Source: DAOUEX01 sp034430235 (GTDB lineage: Bacteria > Chloroflexota > Anaerolineae > UBA2200). From it: a stretch of 39,188 nucleotides of DNA. Made by a program: the position numbers and the translations under genes. Positions 28,557 to 37,422 of the stretch are shown piece after piece (the first letter of the stretch is position 1; every line of letters begins with the position of its first letter). The DNA lies in contig CAYZGO010000027.1 in the NCBI GenBank assembly GCA_964478075.1, forward strand, positions 1 through 39,188, in the 5' to 3' direction. The notes beneath the pieces are model-generated. The model was not told the origin of the DNA and searched no databases. It was given only the letters and a program-made list of their open reading frames with translations.

Positions 28557-31049
28557 ATGAAAGCAGTTGTTATGGCAGGCGGTGCAGGCTCGCGGCTACG
28601 GCCACTGACAATTAACCGGCCCAAGCCAATGGTGCCCCTCGTCAACAAGCCAGTAATCGCTCACATCATAGATCTGCTGAAAAGGCATGGCATTACGGAT
28701 GTGGTAGTGACCCTGCAATACATGGCTGACCGCGTGCAAGACTACTTCGGTGACGGCTCGGCCATGGGTATGGACATCAACTACTCTATCGAAGAGGTCC
28801 CGCTCGGCACAGCGGGAAGCGTGAAGAACGCGCAACAGTACCTGGATGAGACATTCATGGTCATTAGCGGTGATGCGGTAACAGACTTTGATCTGGGCGC
28901 CATCGTCAAGTATCACAAGGCCAGGAAAGCGATGGCGACGCTTACTCTGTATCGTGTCCCCAACCCGCTGGAGTACGGGGTTGTGATCGTTAACGAGGAT
29001 GGCCGAATTCGGGAGTTCCAGGAGAAGCCCAGTTGGGGGCAGGTTATCTCTGACACCGTCAACACGGGCATATATGTATTAGAGCCAGAGGTGCTTGATT
29101 GCTTCGAAGCAGGCATCTCCTTCGATTTCAGCAAAGACCTGTTTCCCGCACTGCTGGAGAAAGGCGAGCCCCTCTACGGTTACGTGTCTGAGGGCTACTG
29201 GTGTGATATAGGGAATATTCAGGAATACATGCGTGCGTCCAACGACTTACTGCAGGGCCACGTTCATCTGGAGCCTATCGGCGAGGAGATTGGCGGTGGT
29301 GTGTGGTGTGGTGAGAATGTGGAAATCGCTCCCGACGCACAGCTTTATGGTCCGCTCTATTTGGGACAGGAGGTGAAGATCAAGGGGGCTGTCGTCGTAC
29401 ACGGGCCCAGTGTGATACGAAACTACACGGTGGTAGACGACCGGGCACACATTGATCGCAGCATCGTCTGGCGCAATTCGTACGTAGGGGAGGGCGTGGA
29501 ACTGCGCGGCGCTATCGTGTGCCGACAATGCAGCATAAAGAACAAGGCAGTCATCTTCGAAGGAGCTGTGGTGGGAGACATGAGCACCGTTGGCGAAAGC
29601 GCAATTATCCATCCCAACGTCAGGATTTGGCCCGAGAAAGAGATTGAGGCTGGCGCCACAGTCAAATCCAGCATTATCTGGGGCTCGCAGGGACGCCGCG
29701 TGCTTTTCGGGCGCTATGGCGTCACCGGACAGGTAAATGTTGATCTCACGCCAGAGTTCGCCACCAAGTTAGGGGCAGCCTTTGGAGCTACTCTGCCCAA
29801 AGGGGTCTCGGTGACTATCAATCGTGACCCTCACCGTAGCCCACGCATGCTCAAGCGGGGCGTTATTTCCGGTCTGCCCTCGGCGGGTATCAACGTGCGG
29901 GATTTGCGGAGCGTGCCCATACCCGTGGCCCGCTATATTACTCGCAAGACAGGTGCCGCAGGCGGTCTCCATGTTCGCCTATCCCCGTATGACAGTCGTG
30001 TGGTGGACATCAAGTTTGTGGATAGCCGTGGCCTGAACCTGAGCAAGGATGCCGAACGAAACATCGAGCGGGTCTTCTTCCGTGAAGACTTTCGTCGAGT
30101 CTATCTTGAGGAGATTGGTGTTATTGGCTATGAGCCCCGTGTGGTCGAGACCTATACTGCAGATTTTCTCGCCTGTGTTGACGCAGAAGCTATTCAGAAC
30201 GCTCACTTTTCCATCGTTGTGGACCATGCCAACGCTCCTACGTCGCTGGTACTGCCCAACATCCTCAAGCAACTTGGGGTCAAAGTAGTTGAGCTCAACG
30301 CCGCAATTGACGAATCCAAGATGTCCATTTCTCCTCAGGAGTTTCAGCAGTCCCTGGAGCAGTTGGCTGCCATCTGCTCGGTTCTGGGCACCAGTCTGGG
30401 TGTGCGGCTGGATGTTGGGGGCGAGAAGATCTTCTTGGTGGATGATTGTGGTAAGATTCTGCCAAGTAGCCTTGCTTCGATAGCGCTAGCGGCTCTGGCG
30501 TTGGGGGCGCATGCTGGGGGTATCGTTGCCATGCCGGTCACAGTCTCCCGCACCTTGGAGGAGGTGGCGAGTCAGTACGGCGGGCAGGTCATACGCACCA
30601 AAGTGGACATGCACGACGTGATGAAAGCTGCCACCCAGGAAGGAACGGTCATGGCTGCAGATGGTACGGGCAACTTTATCTTCCCGCAATTTCAGCCGGC
30701 AGTGGATGGCATGATGGCTCTCGTCAAGTTGCTCGAGTTCTTGGCCACACGGAAGGTCACGCTGTCCCAGATTGCGGCTTCACTGCCTCCTCAGTACATG
30801 GCAGTGCGGACTGTTTCTTCCCCCTGGGAGGTCAAGGGTACGGTTATGCGTCAGTTGCACGAACGATACAGGAAGAAGCGGAAGGCACAGATAGACGGTG
30901 TGGAGGTTCAGTTGGGGAACGAGTGGGTGCTCATTTTGCCGGACCCCGACCGTCCGCTTTTCCGCATCTATGCCGAGTCGGATTCCACGCCCGCGGCCGA
31001 GGAATTGGCGGACAAGTACGTGCACATTGTTGAGAGCCTCCGGAAGTAG
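28557..31049 (+). CDS. Mannose-1-phosphate guanylyltransferase fused to a phosphomannomutase-like domain
   Basis: 830 aa. N-terminal sugar-nucleotidyltransferase (1-240): VVMAGGAGSRLRPLT with RPKPMVP (NTP- and metal-binding), VISGDAVTDFD, VNTGIYVLEPEVL. A left-handed beta-helix follows (about 250-375, repeated hexads such as AIVCRQCSIKNKAVIFEGAV). The C-terminal ~450 residues resemble phosphohexomutase domains but lack the catalytic TASHNP serine loop; the corresponding region reads TRKTGAAGGLHVRLSPYDSR. The mutase part is therefore probably structural or regulatory. Likely makes GDP-mannose (or another NDP-sugar) for cell-surface glycans. GGAGGGG precedes the ATG. Downstream genes follow closely and share its direction. 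Confidence 0.82.
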   Translation: MKAVVMAGGAGSRLRPLTINRPKPMVPLVNKPVIAHIIDLLKRHGITDVVVTLQYMADRVQDYFGDGSAMGMDINYSIEEVPLGTAGSVKNAQQYLDETFMVISGDAVTDFDLGAIVKYHKARKAMATLTLYRVPNPLEYGVVIVNEDGRIREFQEKPSWGQVISDTVNTGIYVLEPEVLDCFEAGISFDFSKDLFPALLEKGEPLYGYVSEGYWCDIGNIQEYMRASNDLLQGHVHLEPIGEEIGGGVWCGENVEIAPDAQLYGPLYLGQEVKIKGAVVVHGPSVIRNYTVVDDRAHIDRSIVWRNSYVGEGVELRGAIVCRQCSIKNKAVIFEGAVVGDMSTVGESAIIHPNVRIWPEKEIEAGATVKSSIIWGSQGRRVLFGRYGVTGQVNVDLTPEFATKLGAAFGATLPKGVSVTINRDPHRSPRMLKRGVISGLPSAGINVRDLRSVPIPVARYITRKTGAAGGLHVRLSPYDSRVVDIKFVDSRGLNLSKDAERNIERVFFREDFRRVYLEEIGVIGYEPRVVETYTADFLACVDAEAIQNAHFSIVVDHANAPTSLVLPNILKQLGVKVVELNAAIDESKMSISPQEFQQSLEQLAAICSVLGTSLGVRLDVGGEKIFLVDDCGKILPSSLASIALAALALGAHAGGIVAMPVTVSRTLEEVASQYGGQVIRTKVDMHDVMKAATQEGTVMAADGTGNFIFPQFQPAVDGMMALVKLLEFLATRKVTLSQIAASLPPQYMAVRTVSSPWEVKGTVMRQLHERYRKKRKAQIDGVEVQLGNEWVLILPDPDRPLFRIYAESDSTPAAEELADKYVHIVESLRK

Positions 31050-31073
31050 GATAGCGAAGGAAGAGAGCGACTT

Positions 31074-31838
31074 ATGCATCCTATCCTATTTCGCTGGGGA
31101 GCCTATACCCTGTACTGGTATTCGGCCCTGGTGTGCCTGGGCATCTTACTGGGCGTGGTATATGCTCAGTGGCGGGGCTATCGTGCAGGCTATCATGACA
31201 AGCAGGTGCTGGATGGGGCACTATGGGTGCTGGTGGGCGGTCTCGTAGGTGCGCGTATGGCATACGTCATCCCCAATTGGGTGGACTATGCGGGTCGTCC
31301 GGCAGCGCTGTTCAGTCACTGGGGCGGGGGATTGGTCTTCCAGGGAGGGCTGATCGGCGGGCTGGTGGCCCTGTTGCTCTATTCACTCTACGCAGGACTG
31401 TCCTTTCTCCGTCTGGTGGACTTGGCTGCCCCGGCTGTATCCCTGGCCCAGGGTCTGGGTTGGGCTGGCGCACTGATTCACGGCGCAAACTATGGCTTGA
31501 CCATGCGCTTTCCGTTCAGCCTTTGGCTGCCAGACCTCTATGGCGTGTACGGGCCACGTTTCCCCACACAGCTTTTGGCCTGCTTGCTTGGCGTTCTCTT
31601 GTTCCTCGTTCTACACAGGGTGAGCAGACGTGGGCTGCGGCCTGGCACGCTGGGACTGCTCTATTTGCTTGGCAACGGCGCGGCACACTTTCTGTTAGAG
31701 TTCACCCGTGCCGACGAGGCCACTTATCTCGGCCTTCTCCGTGCTACACAAGCAGCAGAGTTGGTGGAAGTCGTGGTTGCCTGTGCTTTCTTGCTGTATC
31801 TATGGCTCAGGCGTGACGCAAAAGTGCGAGAGGAATGA
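31074..31838 (+). CDS. lgt: Prolipoprotein diacylglyceryl transferase
   Basis: 254 aa, about seven membrane segments. Transfers diacylglycerol to the lipobox cysteine of prolipoproteins. The family features are present but diverged: HPILFRWGAYTLYWYSALVC at the N-terminus, GGGLVFQGGLIGGLVALLLY (the G/F-x-GG region), GWAGALIHGANYGL where most members have GRxGNFxNGExxG, and RFPTQLL near the C-terminal third. Substitution of the usual Arg/Asn there makes activity less certain, though the two lipoproteins in this window need such an enzyme. It starts 24 bp after the preceding stop and ends 3 bp before the next gene. Confidence 0.8.
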   Translation: MHPILFRWGAYTLYWYSALVCLGILLGVVYAQWRGYRAGYHDKQVLDGALWVLVGGLVGARMAYVIPNWVDYAGRPAALFSHWGGGLVFQGGLIGGLVALLLYSLYAGLSFLRLVDLAAPAVSLAQGLGWAGALIHGANYGLTMRFPFSLWLPDLYGVYGPRFPTQLLACLLGVLLFLVLHRVSRRGLRPGTLGLLYLLGNGAAHFLLEFTRADEATYLGLLRATQAAELVEVVVACAFLLYLWLRRDAKVREE

Positions 31839-31841
31839 TCA

Positions 31842-32699
31842 ATGGTGAAACTCAAGATCGGCCTGGCGCAGATAAACCCAATCCTAGGCGATATGCCGAA
31901 CAACCTGCACCTGCACCTGGACATGATCGAACAGGCAAGGAAGCAAGATGTACAATTGCTCTGTTTCCCCGAGTTGTCGCTTACAGGCTATGTGTTGAAA
32001 GACCTGGTGCCCGATGTAGCTATGATGGCTGCGGAGAGCAGTCCGGTCATGGCGGAATTGCTCGCCGCCAGCCAGGCTATAGATATACTCGTTGGCTTTG
32101 TGGAGGAGGATCAACGCCATCGGTACTACATCTCGGCTGCCTATCTATCGCAAGGGCGGATAGTGCATGTGCATCGCAAGGTTTACTTGCCGACCTACGG
32201 CATGTTTGAGGAGGGGCGCTATCTGGCACCCGGGGATCGTTTCCGCGCTTTCGACACACAGTTCGCTCGCGCAGGCATTTTGATCTGCGAGGACTTTTGG
32301 CACATGAGCTCCCCCTATGCCCTCTGGTTGGATGGTGCGGATGTGCTGCTGCTGACGTCTTCGAGCCCTGGACGGGGCTTGAACCCGGAAGCGGTGCTGG
32401 GCAGTTCGCGTTCCGTGGAGTTGATAAATCAGGTGTACGCGACTTTTCTCACGAACTTTGTATTGCATTGCAACCGCGTAGGTTTCGAAGATGGACTCAA
32501 CTTCTGGGGTGGCTCAACCGTATTCGGGCCAGACGGCAACCTCGTGGCGCAGGCGCCATACTTTGAGGAGGCACTGCTGACTGCGACGCTGGATTTGGGA
32601 GCTTTGAGGCGCGTACGGACACAGTTGCCGCTATTGCGGGACGAGCGGCCCGACTTGATACGCAAAGAACTGGAGCGCATGCGGGAGACAGGGCTCTAG
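31842..32699 (+). CDS. Nitrilase-superfamily amidohydrolase, probable glutaminase partner of NAD synthetase
   Basis: 285 aa. The Glu-Lys-Cys triad is clear: FPELSLTGY (Glu44), HRKVYLPTYGMFEEGRY (Lys112), ICEDFWHMSSP (Cys148). This pattern, especially PTYGxFEExR and CEDxW, is that of the glutaminase domain of glutamine-dependent NAD synthetase and not of a generic nitrilase. In most bacteria this domain is fused to NadE; here it is a separate gene 128 bp upstream of a stand-alone nadE. It would release ammonia from glutamine for the synthetase. The ATG at 31842 is preceded by GAGAGGAATG. A free-standing amidase role is the alternative. Confidence 0.8.
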   Translation: MVKLKIGLAQINPILGDMPNNLHLHLDMIEQARKQDVQLLCFPELSLTGYVLKDLVPDVAMMAAESSPVMAELLAASQAIDILVGFVEEDQRHRYYISAAYLSQGRIVHVHRKVYLPTYGMFEEGRYLAPGDRFRAFDTQFARAGILICEDFWHMSSPYALWLDGADVLLLTSSSPGRGLNPEAVLGSSRSVELINQVYATFLTNFVLHCNRVGFEDGLNFWGGSTVFGPDGNLVAQAPYFEEALLTATLDLGALRRVRTQLPLLRDERPDLIRKELERMRETGL

Positions 32700-32827
32700 T
32701 ACTCTGTCGATGCTGAAGTAGCGGGTTTGTAGTGTCCCACTGGTCGTACAGGGCATCAAGCCTGACAGGGCACTAGGGTGGCGCGTCTGGGGCTGCACAC
32801 GCATTCGTAATACATGGAGGACTGGCT

Positions 32828-33658
32828 TTGGACATTACTACCAAGTTGCTGCTCAACACTGAGGTGACGCGTCGCGTACTGGTCGCCTTCTTGCGACGCG
32901 AACTCACACGGTTTGGTTTTGAGAGGGCTGTACTCGGCTTATCTGGCGGAGTTGATTCGTCCTTGTCTTGTTTCCTGGCGGCTGAGGCGATGGGAGCAGA
33001 GAATGTCCTGGCCTTGTTTATGCCCTACCGTACGAGCGCGGCGGAGGGCGCGGAAGACGCACAGCGGGTAATAGAGATCACGGGTGTATCCAGCAAGAGC
33101 GTGGACATCGCGCCCATGCTGGACCCCTATCTGGAACAGCATCCACAGATGAGCAATGTGCAGCGCGGCAACCTGATGGCACGGATGAGGATGATAGTCC
33201 TCTACGACCATTCTGTGTCTTGGAATGGCCTGGTCGTAGGTACGAGCAACAAGACAGAATTGCTTCTCGGCTATGGCACGCTTTTTGGTGACATGGCCTC
33301 GGCAGTAAACCCGCTGGGTGACTTGTACAAGACGCAGCTGCGCCAGATGGCGCGGGCAGTGGGTGTGCCAGAGGCCATCGTGCTAAAGCCGCCATCCGCC
33401 GAGCTCTGGGCTGGTCAGACGGACGAAGGTGAACTGGGCTTCACCTACGCTGAGGTGGATGAGCTTCTGTACTTGTTGGTGGACGAACGTTATGCGCCCG
33501 AGGAGGCAGTAGCTGCGGGGTTTGAGGCACAGTTTGTGGATACGGTGATCCGAAGAATACGCACTGCACAATTCAAGCGCATGCTGCCAGTGATCGCCAA
33601 GGTCAGCCGGCGCGACGTGGGACACGACTTTTTGTATCCCAGGGATTGGGGCACATAA
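32828..33658 (+). CDS. nadE: NAD+ synthetase
   Basis: 276 aa, the length of single-domain NadE. Amidates nicotinate adenine dinucleotide to NAD+ with ATP. The PP-loop LSGGVDSSLSCFLAAEAMG begins at residue 38; GTSNKTELLLGYGTLFGDMA (the NaAD/Mg site) and KPPSAELWAGQTDEGELGFTYAEVD are diagnostic. TTG start at 32828, GGAGG 7 nt upstream. It follows the nitrilase-type gene, which likely supplies ammonia. The 128-bp gap between them shows no terminator. Confidence 0.93.
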   Translation: MDITTKLLLNTEVTRRVLVAFLRRELTRFGFERAVLGLSGGVDSSLSCFLAAEAMGAENVLALFMPYRTSAAEGAEDAQRVIEITGVSSKSVDIAPMLDPYLEQHPQMSNVQRGNLMARMRMIVLYDHSVSWNGLVVGTSNKTELLLGYGTLFGDMASAVNPLGDLYKTQLRQMARAVGVPEAIVLKPPSAELWAGQTDEGELGFTYAEVDELLYLLVDERYAPEEAVAAGFEAQFVDTVIRRIRTAQFKRMLPVIAKVSRRDVGHDFLYPRDWGT

Positions 33659-33678
33659 GTATCTTCTGAGGCGGGCAA

Positions 33679-36138
33679 ATGCTGGCCCTATATGCGGGCA
33701 TTTTTTTGGTATCGGCTGCGATGCTGTTCTTCGAGATCACCCTGACGCGGCTCTTCTCGGTGACTCAGTGGTACCATTTTGCCTTCATCAGTGTAAGCGT
33801 GGCGTTGTTGGGCTTCGGTGCCAGCGGTACGTGGTTGGCATTACGTCCCTGGTCAGGGGCGCGGCACTCTCGGAAGTGCCGATCACCTCAGGAGCAAAGC
33901 CACGCCGTTCTAGGCCGCCTGGCCGCAATCGCCAGCTTCTTCTCCATTAGCATACTCGTCGCCTACCTGGCGATCAACTACGTGCCGTTCGACTCCTACC
34001 GCGTGGCCTGGGATCGGCGGCAACTCCTCTATCTGGCCCTATACTATCCTGCCTTGATCGTGCCCTTCTTTTTCGCTGGCCTGTGCATTGGCCTGTCTCT
34101 CGACGCCTGGCCGGGGCGAGCGAACGCTGTGTACGCCGCCAATCTGACCGGGTCAGCCGTAGGCAGCTTGGCGGTGCTAGTGCTGGTACCGCTCCTGGGA
34201 GGGGAGGGCGCGGTTATCAGCGCCAGTGTTCTGGGTATGCTGGCAGCGATAGTCTTTACTCTAGGGGCCTCTACCCGGCGGCTTGTCTGGCGCTTCGCTT
34301 ATCTTGTGCTGTTCATGGCCTTGCTCGTTCTGTTGGTGCATCCCCCATCATTCTTTGCACTGCGTATGTCTCCCTACAAGACGCTGAGCATATCCTTGCT
34401 CTTTCCTCAGGCACGCCTCATCTTCAGTCGCTGGAATGCCTTCTCCCGTGTAGATGTCTTGGAGAGCGCTGGCATCCACTCAGCGCCTGGACTAAGCCTC
34501 TCCTTCACAGGAGAGCTCCCCAAGCAGTTGGGGCTCATGGTGGACGGAGCCAATCTGAGCCCTATCACCTGCATCCAAGGGCCCGACGACGAGCTCTTCC
34601 TAGAGCATCTGCCCACAGCTCTGCCCTACGTGCTGCGACCTCGGGCGCGAGTTCTGGTCATCGAGCCGCACGGAGGGCTTGACGTCCTGGCAGCCTTGCA
34701 CGGCGGCGCATCATCCGTCGTTGCACTGGAGAGCAACCGGCTCGTGGTGCACGCAGTGCGTGAGCAGGCTGGCACGTGTGGCGCAGCGGTCTATGATGAT
34801 CCACGGGTCACCGTCGTTTTCGAAGAGGCGCGCAGTTATCTGCGCCGTTCAACGGAGCAATTCGACGTGGTGCTGCTGTCCCTGGCCGATACCTACCAGC
34901 CAGTGATCTCTGGGGCTTACAGCCTGTCGGAGGCTTACGCCTATACGGTGGGAGCTTTCCTCGAGTACTTGCAGCATTTGAGTGATGAAGGCATCCTCGT
35001 TGTAACCAGGTGGATGCAAGTGCCTCCCAGTGAGGAACTGCGTGCCTGCACGCTGCTGGCCGAGGCGCTGGAACGAGCTGGAGTTGAGGATCCGTCCAGG
35101 CAGGTCATCGCCTTCCGCAGCTGGTCCACGGCTACCATTTTGGCCAAGCGCACGCCTTTTCGCAGCGACGAAATCGCGAGATTGAAGGATTTCTGCGCTG
35201 AGCGCAGCTTTGACCTTATCTACTACGATGGCATGAGCGCAGTCGAAGCCAACCGCTACAATGTGCTGTCCGACACAGCTCACTATGACGCCTTTCAGTG
35301 TGTGCTGTCTGGCAGAGCACGACAGGATTTCCTGAGGCAGTATCCCTATGAAGTCTCGCCGCCCTGCGATGATCGCCCCTTCTTCTTCCACTATTTCAAA
35401 TGGGGCCAGACGCAGAGTATTCTCACGAGTCTGGGCAAGACGTGGCAGCCCTTTGGCGGCAGTGGCTTCCTGATCCTGGTAGCATTTCTGGTGTTGGCTA
35501 TTGCTCTGTCCACTGTGCTCGTTCTACTGCCGCTCGCTGTGCGGGGCACCTCTATAGACTTCCGAAGTTTGTCAAACTTCGGAAGTCTGAAACTGATACT
35601 GCTCTACTTTGCCTGCCTGGGGCTAGGCTTCCTCTTTGTGGAGATGCCGCTGCTGCAGCAATTCATCCTCTTCCTGGGCCAACCTGCATACTCCTTCTCT
35701 CTGGTGCTGTTTTCCGTCTTGTTCTTCTCTGGACTAGGCAGCCTTGTGTCTGCCAGGCTCCCATTGCGCTCGTTATTGCTCGTTCTCGTCGCGGTGGTGC
35801 TTGCTTACCCGCTGTTCCTTTCGCGGTTGTTCGCTCTGTCCATTGGCTGGAGCCTGCCCGTGCGCCTGGTCGTTGCAGTGCTTAGCCTCGGCCCCCTCGG
35901 TTTTCTGCTGGGCCTGCCCCTGCCCAGTGGTGTTCGCCTGCTGGAGGAGCGCGCACCGCAGCTCATCCCCTGGGCCTGGGCTGTCAACGGCTGCGCGTCG
36001 GTGGTCAGTTCCATCCTGGCTGTGATGGGCGCTGTTACATTCGGCTTCTCTCGCGTCCTGGCTGCAGGGGCGCTTATCTATCTTGTGGGGTGGGCCATCG
36101 TGGTTTCTCTACTGTCACGCCCAAATACGACAATATGA
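33679..36138 (+). CDS. Polytopic membrane protein with a spermidine-synthase-like (SAM-binding) domain
   Basis: 819 aa. Residues 1-225 hold about six membrane segments (start LALYAGIFLVSAAMLFFEIT). About 225-570 is a soluble Rossmann region with spermidine-synthase features: RVLVIEPHGGLDVLAALHGG, VVALESN (acidic SAM-ribose residue), DPRVTVVFEEARSYLRR, FDVVLLSLADTYQP. After 570 another set of membrane segments follows. Such fused proteins are widespread and uncharacterised; polyamine synthesis is not shown, and an aminopropyl- or methyltransferase-like activity at the membrane is only inferred. A 33-bp perfect palindrome lies within the frame (35556-35588). The stop overlaps the next gene (ATGA). 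Confidence 0.72.
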   Translation: MLALYAGIFLVSAAMLFFEITLTRLFSVTQWYHFAFISVSVALLGFGASGTWLALRPWSGARHSRKCRSPQEQSHAVLGRLAAIASFFSISILVAYLAINYVPFDSYRVAWDRRQLLYLALYYPALIVPFFFAGLCIGLSLDAWPGRANAVYAANLTGSAVGSLAVLVLVPLLGGEGAVISASVLGMLAAIVFTLGASTRRLVWRFAYLVLFMALLVLLVHPPSFFALRMSPYKTLSISLLFPQARLIFSRWNAFSRVDVLESAGIHSAPGLSLSFTGELPKQLGLMVDGANLSPITCIQGPDDELFLEHLPTALPYVLRPRARVLVIEPHGGLDVLAALHGGASSVVALESNRLVVHAVREQAGTCGAAVYDDPRVTVVFEEARSYLRRSTEQFDVVLLSLADTYQPVISGAYSLSEAYAYTVGAFLEYLQHLSDEGILVVTRWMQVPPSEELRACTLLAEALERAGVEDPSRQVIAFRSWSTATILAKRTPFRSDEIARLKDFCAERSFDLIYYDGMSAVEANRYNVLSDTAHYDAFQCVLSGRARQDFLRQYPYEVSPPCDDRPFFFHYFKWGQTQSILTSLGKTWQPFGGSGFLILVAFLVLAIALSTVLVLLPLAVRGTSIDFRSLSNFGSLKLILLYFACLGLGFLFVEMPLLQQFILFLGQPAYSFSLVLFSVLFFSGLGSLVSARLPLRSLLLVLVAVVLAYPLFLSRLFALSIGWSLPVRLVVAVLSLGPLGFLLGLPLPSGVRLLEERAPQLIPWAWAVNGCASVVSSILAVMGAVTFGFSRVLAAGALIYLVGWAIVVSLLSRPNTTI
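35556..35588. repeat. 33-bp perfect palindrome inside a coding region
   Basis: AGACTTCCGAAGTTTG, a single T, then the exact complement. It keeps the reading frame and encodes about 11 residues (from DFRSL to FGSLK) in the loop between two membrane segments. It looks like an inserted REP-type palindrome. No other copy was noticed in this window. Confidence 0.85.
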
Positions 36139-37382
36139 GTGTGACATTGTCTCCTCAACCTGACAAGTCCCCGCCCTCGCACAATCTGCGTGCACTGACG
36201 GTCCGCGCGTTCCTCCACGGCTCGCGCATGAACATGGTACGGGCAATCTGGCAGCCTTTTGTCCTCAGCTTGGGCGCTTCCATGTCCCTGCTCGGTCTTC
36301 TAGAGAGCATTGGAGGGTTCGGGGGCATTGTCTCCACGGCGATGTTGCCCCTGGGCGGCTGGCTCTCGGATCGACGTGGGCGTAAGAAGTTTGTCATTAT
36401 GGCCAGTGGCTTCAGCCTTGCTGCGCTGGCCACTTTCGCCCTGGCCGGGTGGGCCCGGGAGTGGCGGTGGCTGCTGCTAGGCGTAGTGTTTCTCGGACTG
36501 ACGGCCATTGCTCGCCCTGCTGCGGATTGCATGACCGCCGAATCGGCGACACCTGATGCCCGTGGCCGGGCGTTTAGCCTGATAGGCGCGTCTTTTGCCG
36601 TCTCTGGCATCCTTGCGCCGACTCTTGGGGGGTTCCTGGCCGACCGCTACGGGTTCCTACCCGTGTTCGTGCTGGGTGCTGTCCTGGAGATCGGCATCCT
36701 GTGCGTGATTGCCACTACCTTGCGTGAGACGTTGCCGCCTGAAAGCCGGTCGTCCCTGATAGCATCCGAGTTCTTCACCCTGCTCAGGAGAGTCATCAAG
36801 CCACCTGCCAGGTTGCGCAGCTTTTACGTGGCTGTCACGGTAGACGCTTTCGCCTTTGGCACAGGCGCAGCCATATTATCTGGTCTACTAAGCAAGACCT
36901 ACCACTTTACGCCCTTTCAACTGGGCATTATGTCTAGCGTAAGTTCTGCAGCCTGGGCCGTCTCACAGTTGTTCATTGGCCGGCAGGTGGACAAACGCGG
37001 CTGTGTGCCCTTTTTGATTGCTTCAGAGGTGATTGCCGTGGCTGTGACCGGGGGCTGGCTTGTGGCCAAATCCTTCGAGGCGTTCGTCGCTCTGCAGGCT
37101 CTATGGGGTCTGGTTCCGGCCACCTGGATGCCGTCCTTCATGGCCTGGATTGCTAACAGCGTTCCTGAGAGCAAACGCGCAGAAGAGATGGGCAGGTTGG
37201 GTGCCTTTCGTGGACTTCTGGCCTTTCCTGGGCCCTATGTGGGCGGGTTGCTGTACGAAGCCGTTGGCTTTCAGGGGCCTATCATAGCCAACATGATTGG
37301 TGCGGGTATAGTCATCGTTCTCTTGTGCCTGTTCGTGCGGGAACCGCAGCCCCGTCAGAGCGGGGCGGTGCGGCCCCGGTGA
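36135..37382 (+). CDS. Major facilitator superfamily transporter
   Basis: 415 aa, about 12 membrane segments. Between segments 2 and 3 is the MFS loop motif GWLSDRRGRKK (G-x-x-x-D-R-x-G-R-K/R-K), then ESATPDARGRAFSLIGASFA and a weaker second-half loop, GRQVDKRG. The ATG at 36135 overlaps the preceding stop as ATGA, so translation is coupled. The substrate cannot be inferred; a drug or metabolite efflux role is typical for such genes. The C-terminus ends in GC-rich repeat sequence (PRQSGAVRPR) that is the first unit of the tandem repeat below. Confidence 0.85.
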   Translation: MSVTLSPQPDKSPPSHNLRALTVRAFLHGSRMNMVRAIWQPFVLSLGASMSLLGLLESIGGFGGIVSTAMLPLGGWLSDRRGRKKFVIMASGFSLAALATFALAGWAREWRWLLLGVVFLGLTAIARPAADCMTAESATPDARGRAFSLIGASFAVSGILAPTLGGFLADRYGFLPVFVLGAVLEIGILCVIATTLRETLPPESRSSLIASEFFTLLRRVIKPPARLRSFYVAVTVDAFAFGTGAAILSGLLSKTYHFTPFQLGIMSSVSSAAWAVSQLFIGRQVDKRGCVPFLIASEVIAVAVTGGWLVAKSFEAFVALQALWGLVPATWMPSFMAWIANSVPESKRAEEMGRLGAFRGLLAFPGPYVGGLLYEAVGFQGPIIANMIGAGIVIVLLCLFVREPQPRQSGAVRPR

Positions 37383-37407
37383 GGGCGGGGCGGGGCGGCC
37401 CCGGTGA
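37361..37407. repeat. GC-rich tandem duplication at the MFS gene end
   Basis: Two near-identical units of about 25 bp (GCGGGGCGG, GGCCCCGGTGAG); the first contains the transporter's TGA stop. A third partial unit (GAGAGCGGGCGG) follows. It fills the 40-bp gap to the convergent methyltransferase gene and can fold (GGGGC/GCCCC). Confidence 0.6.
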
Positions 37408-37422
37408 GAGCGGGCGGCAGCC

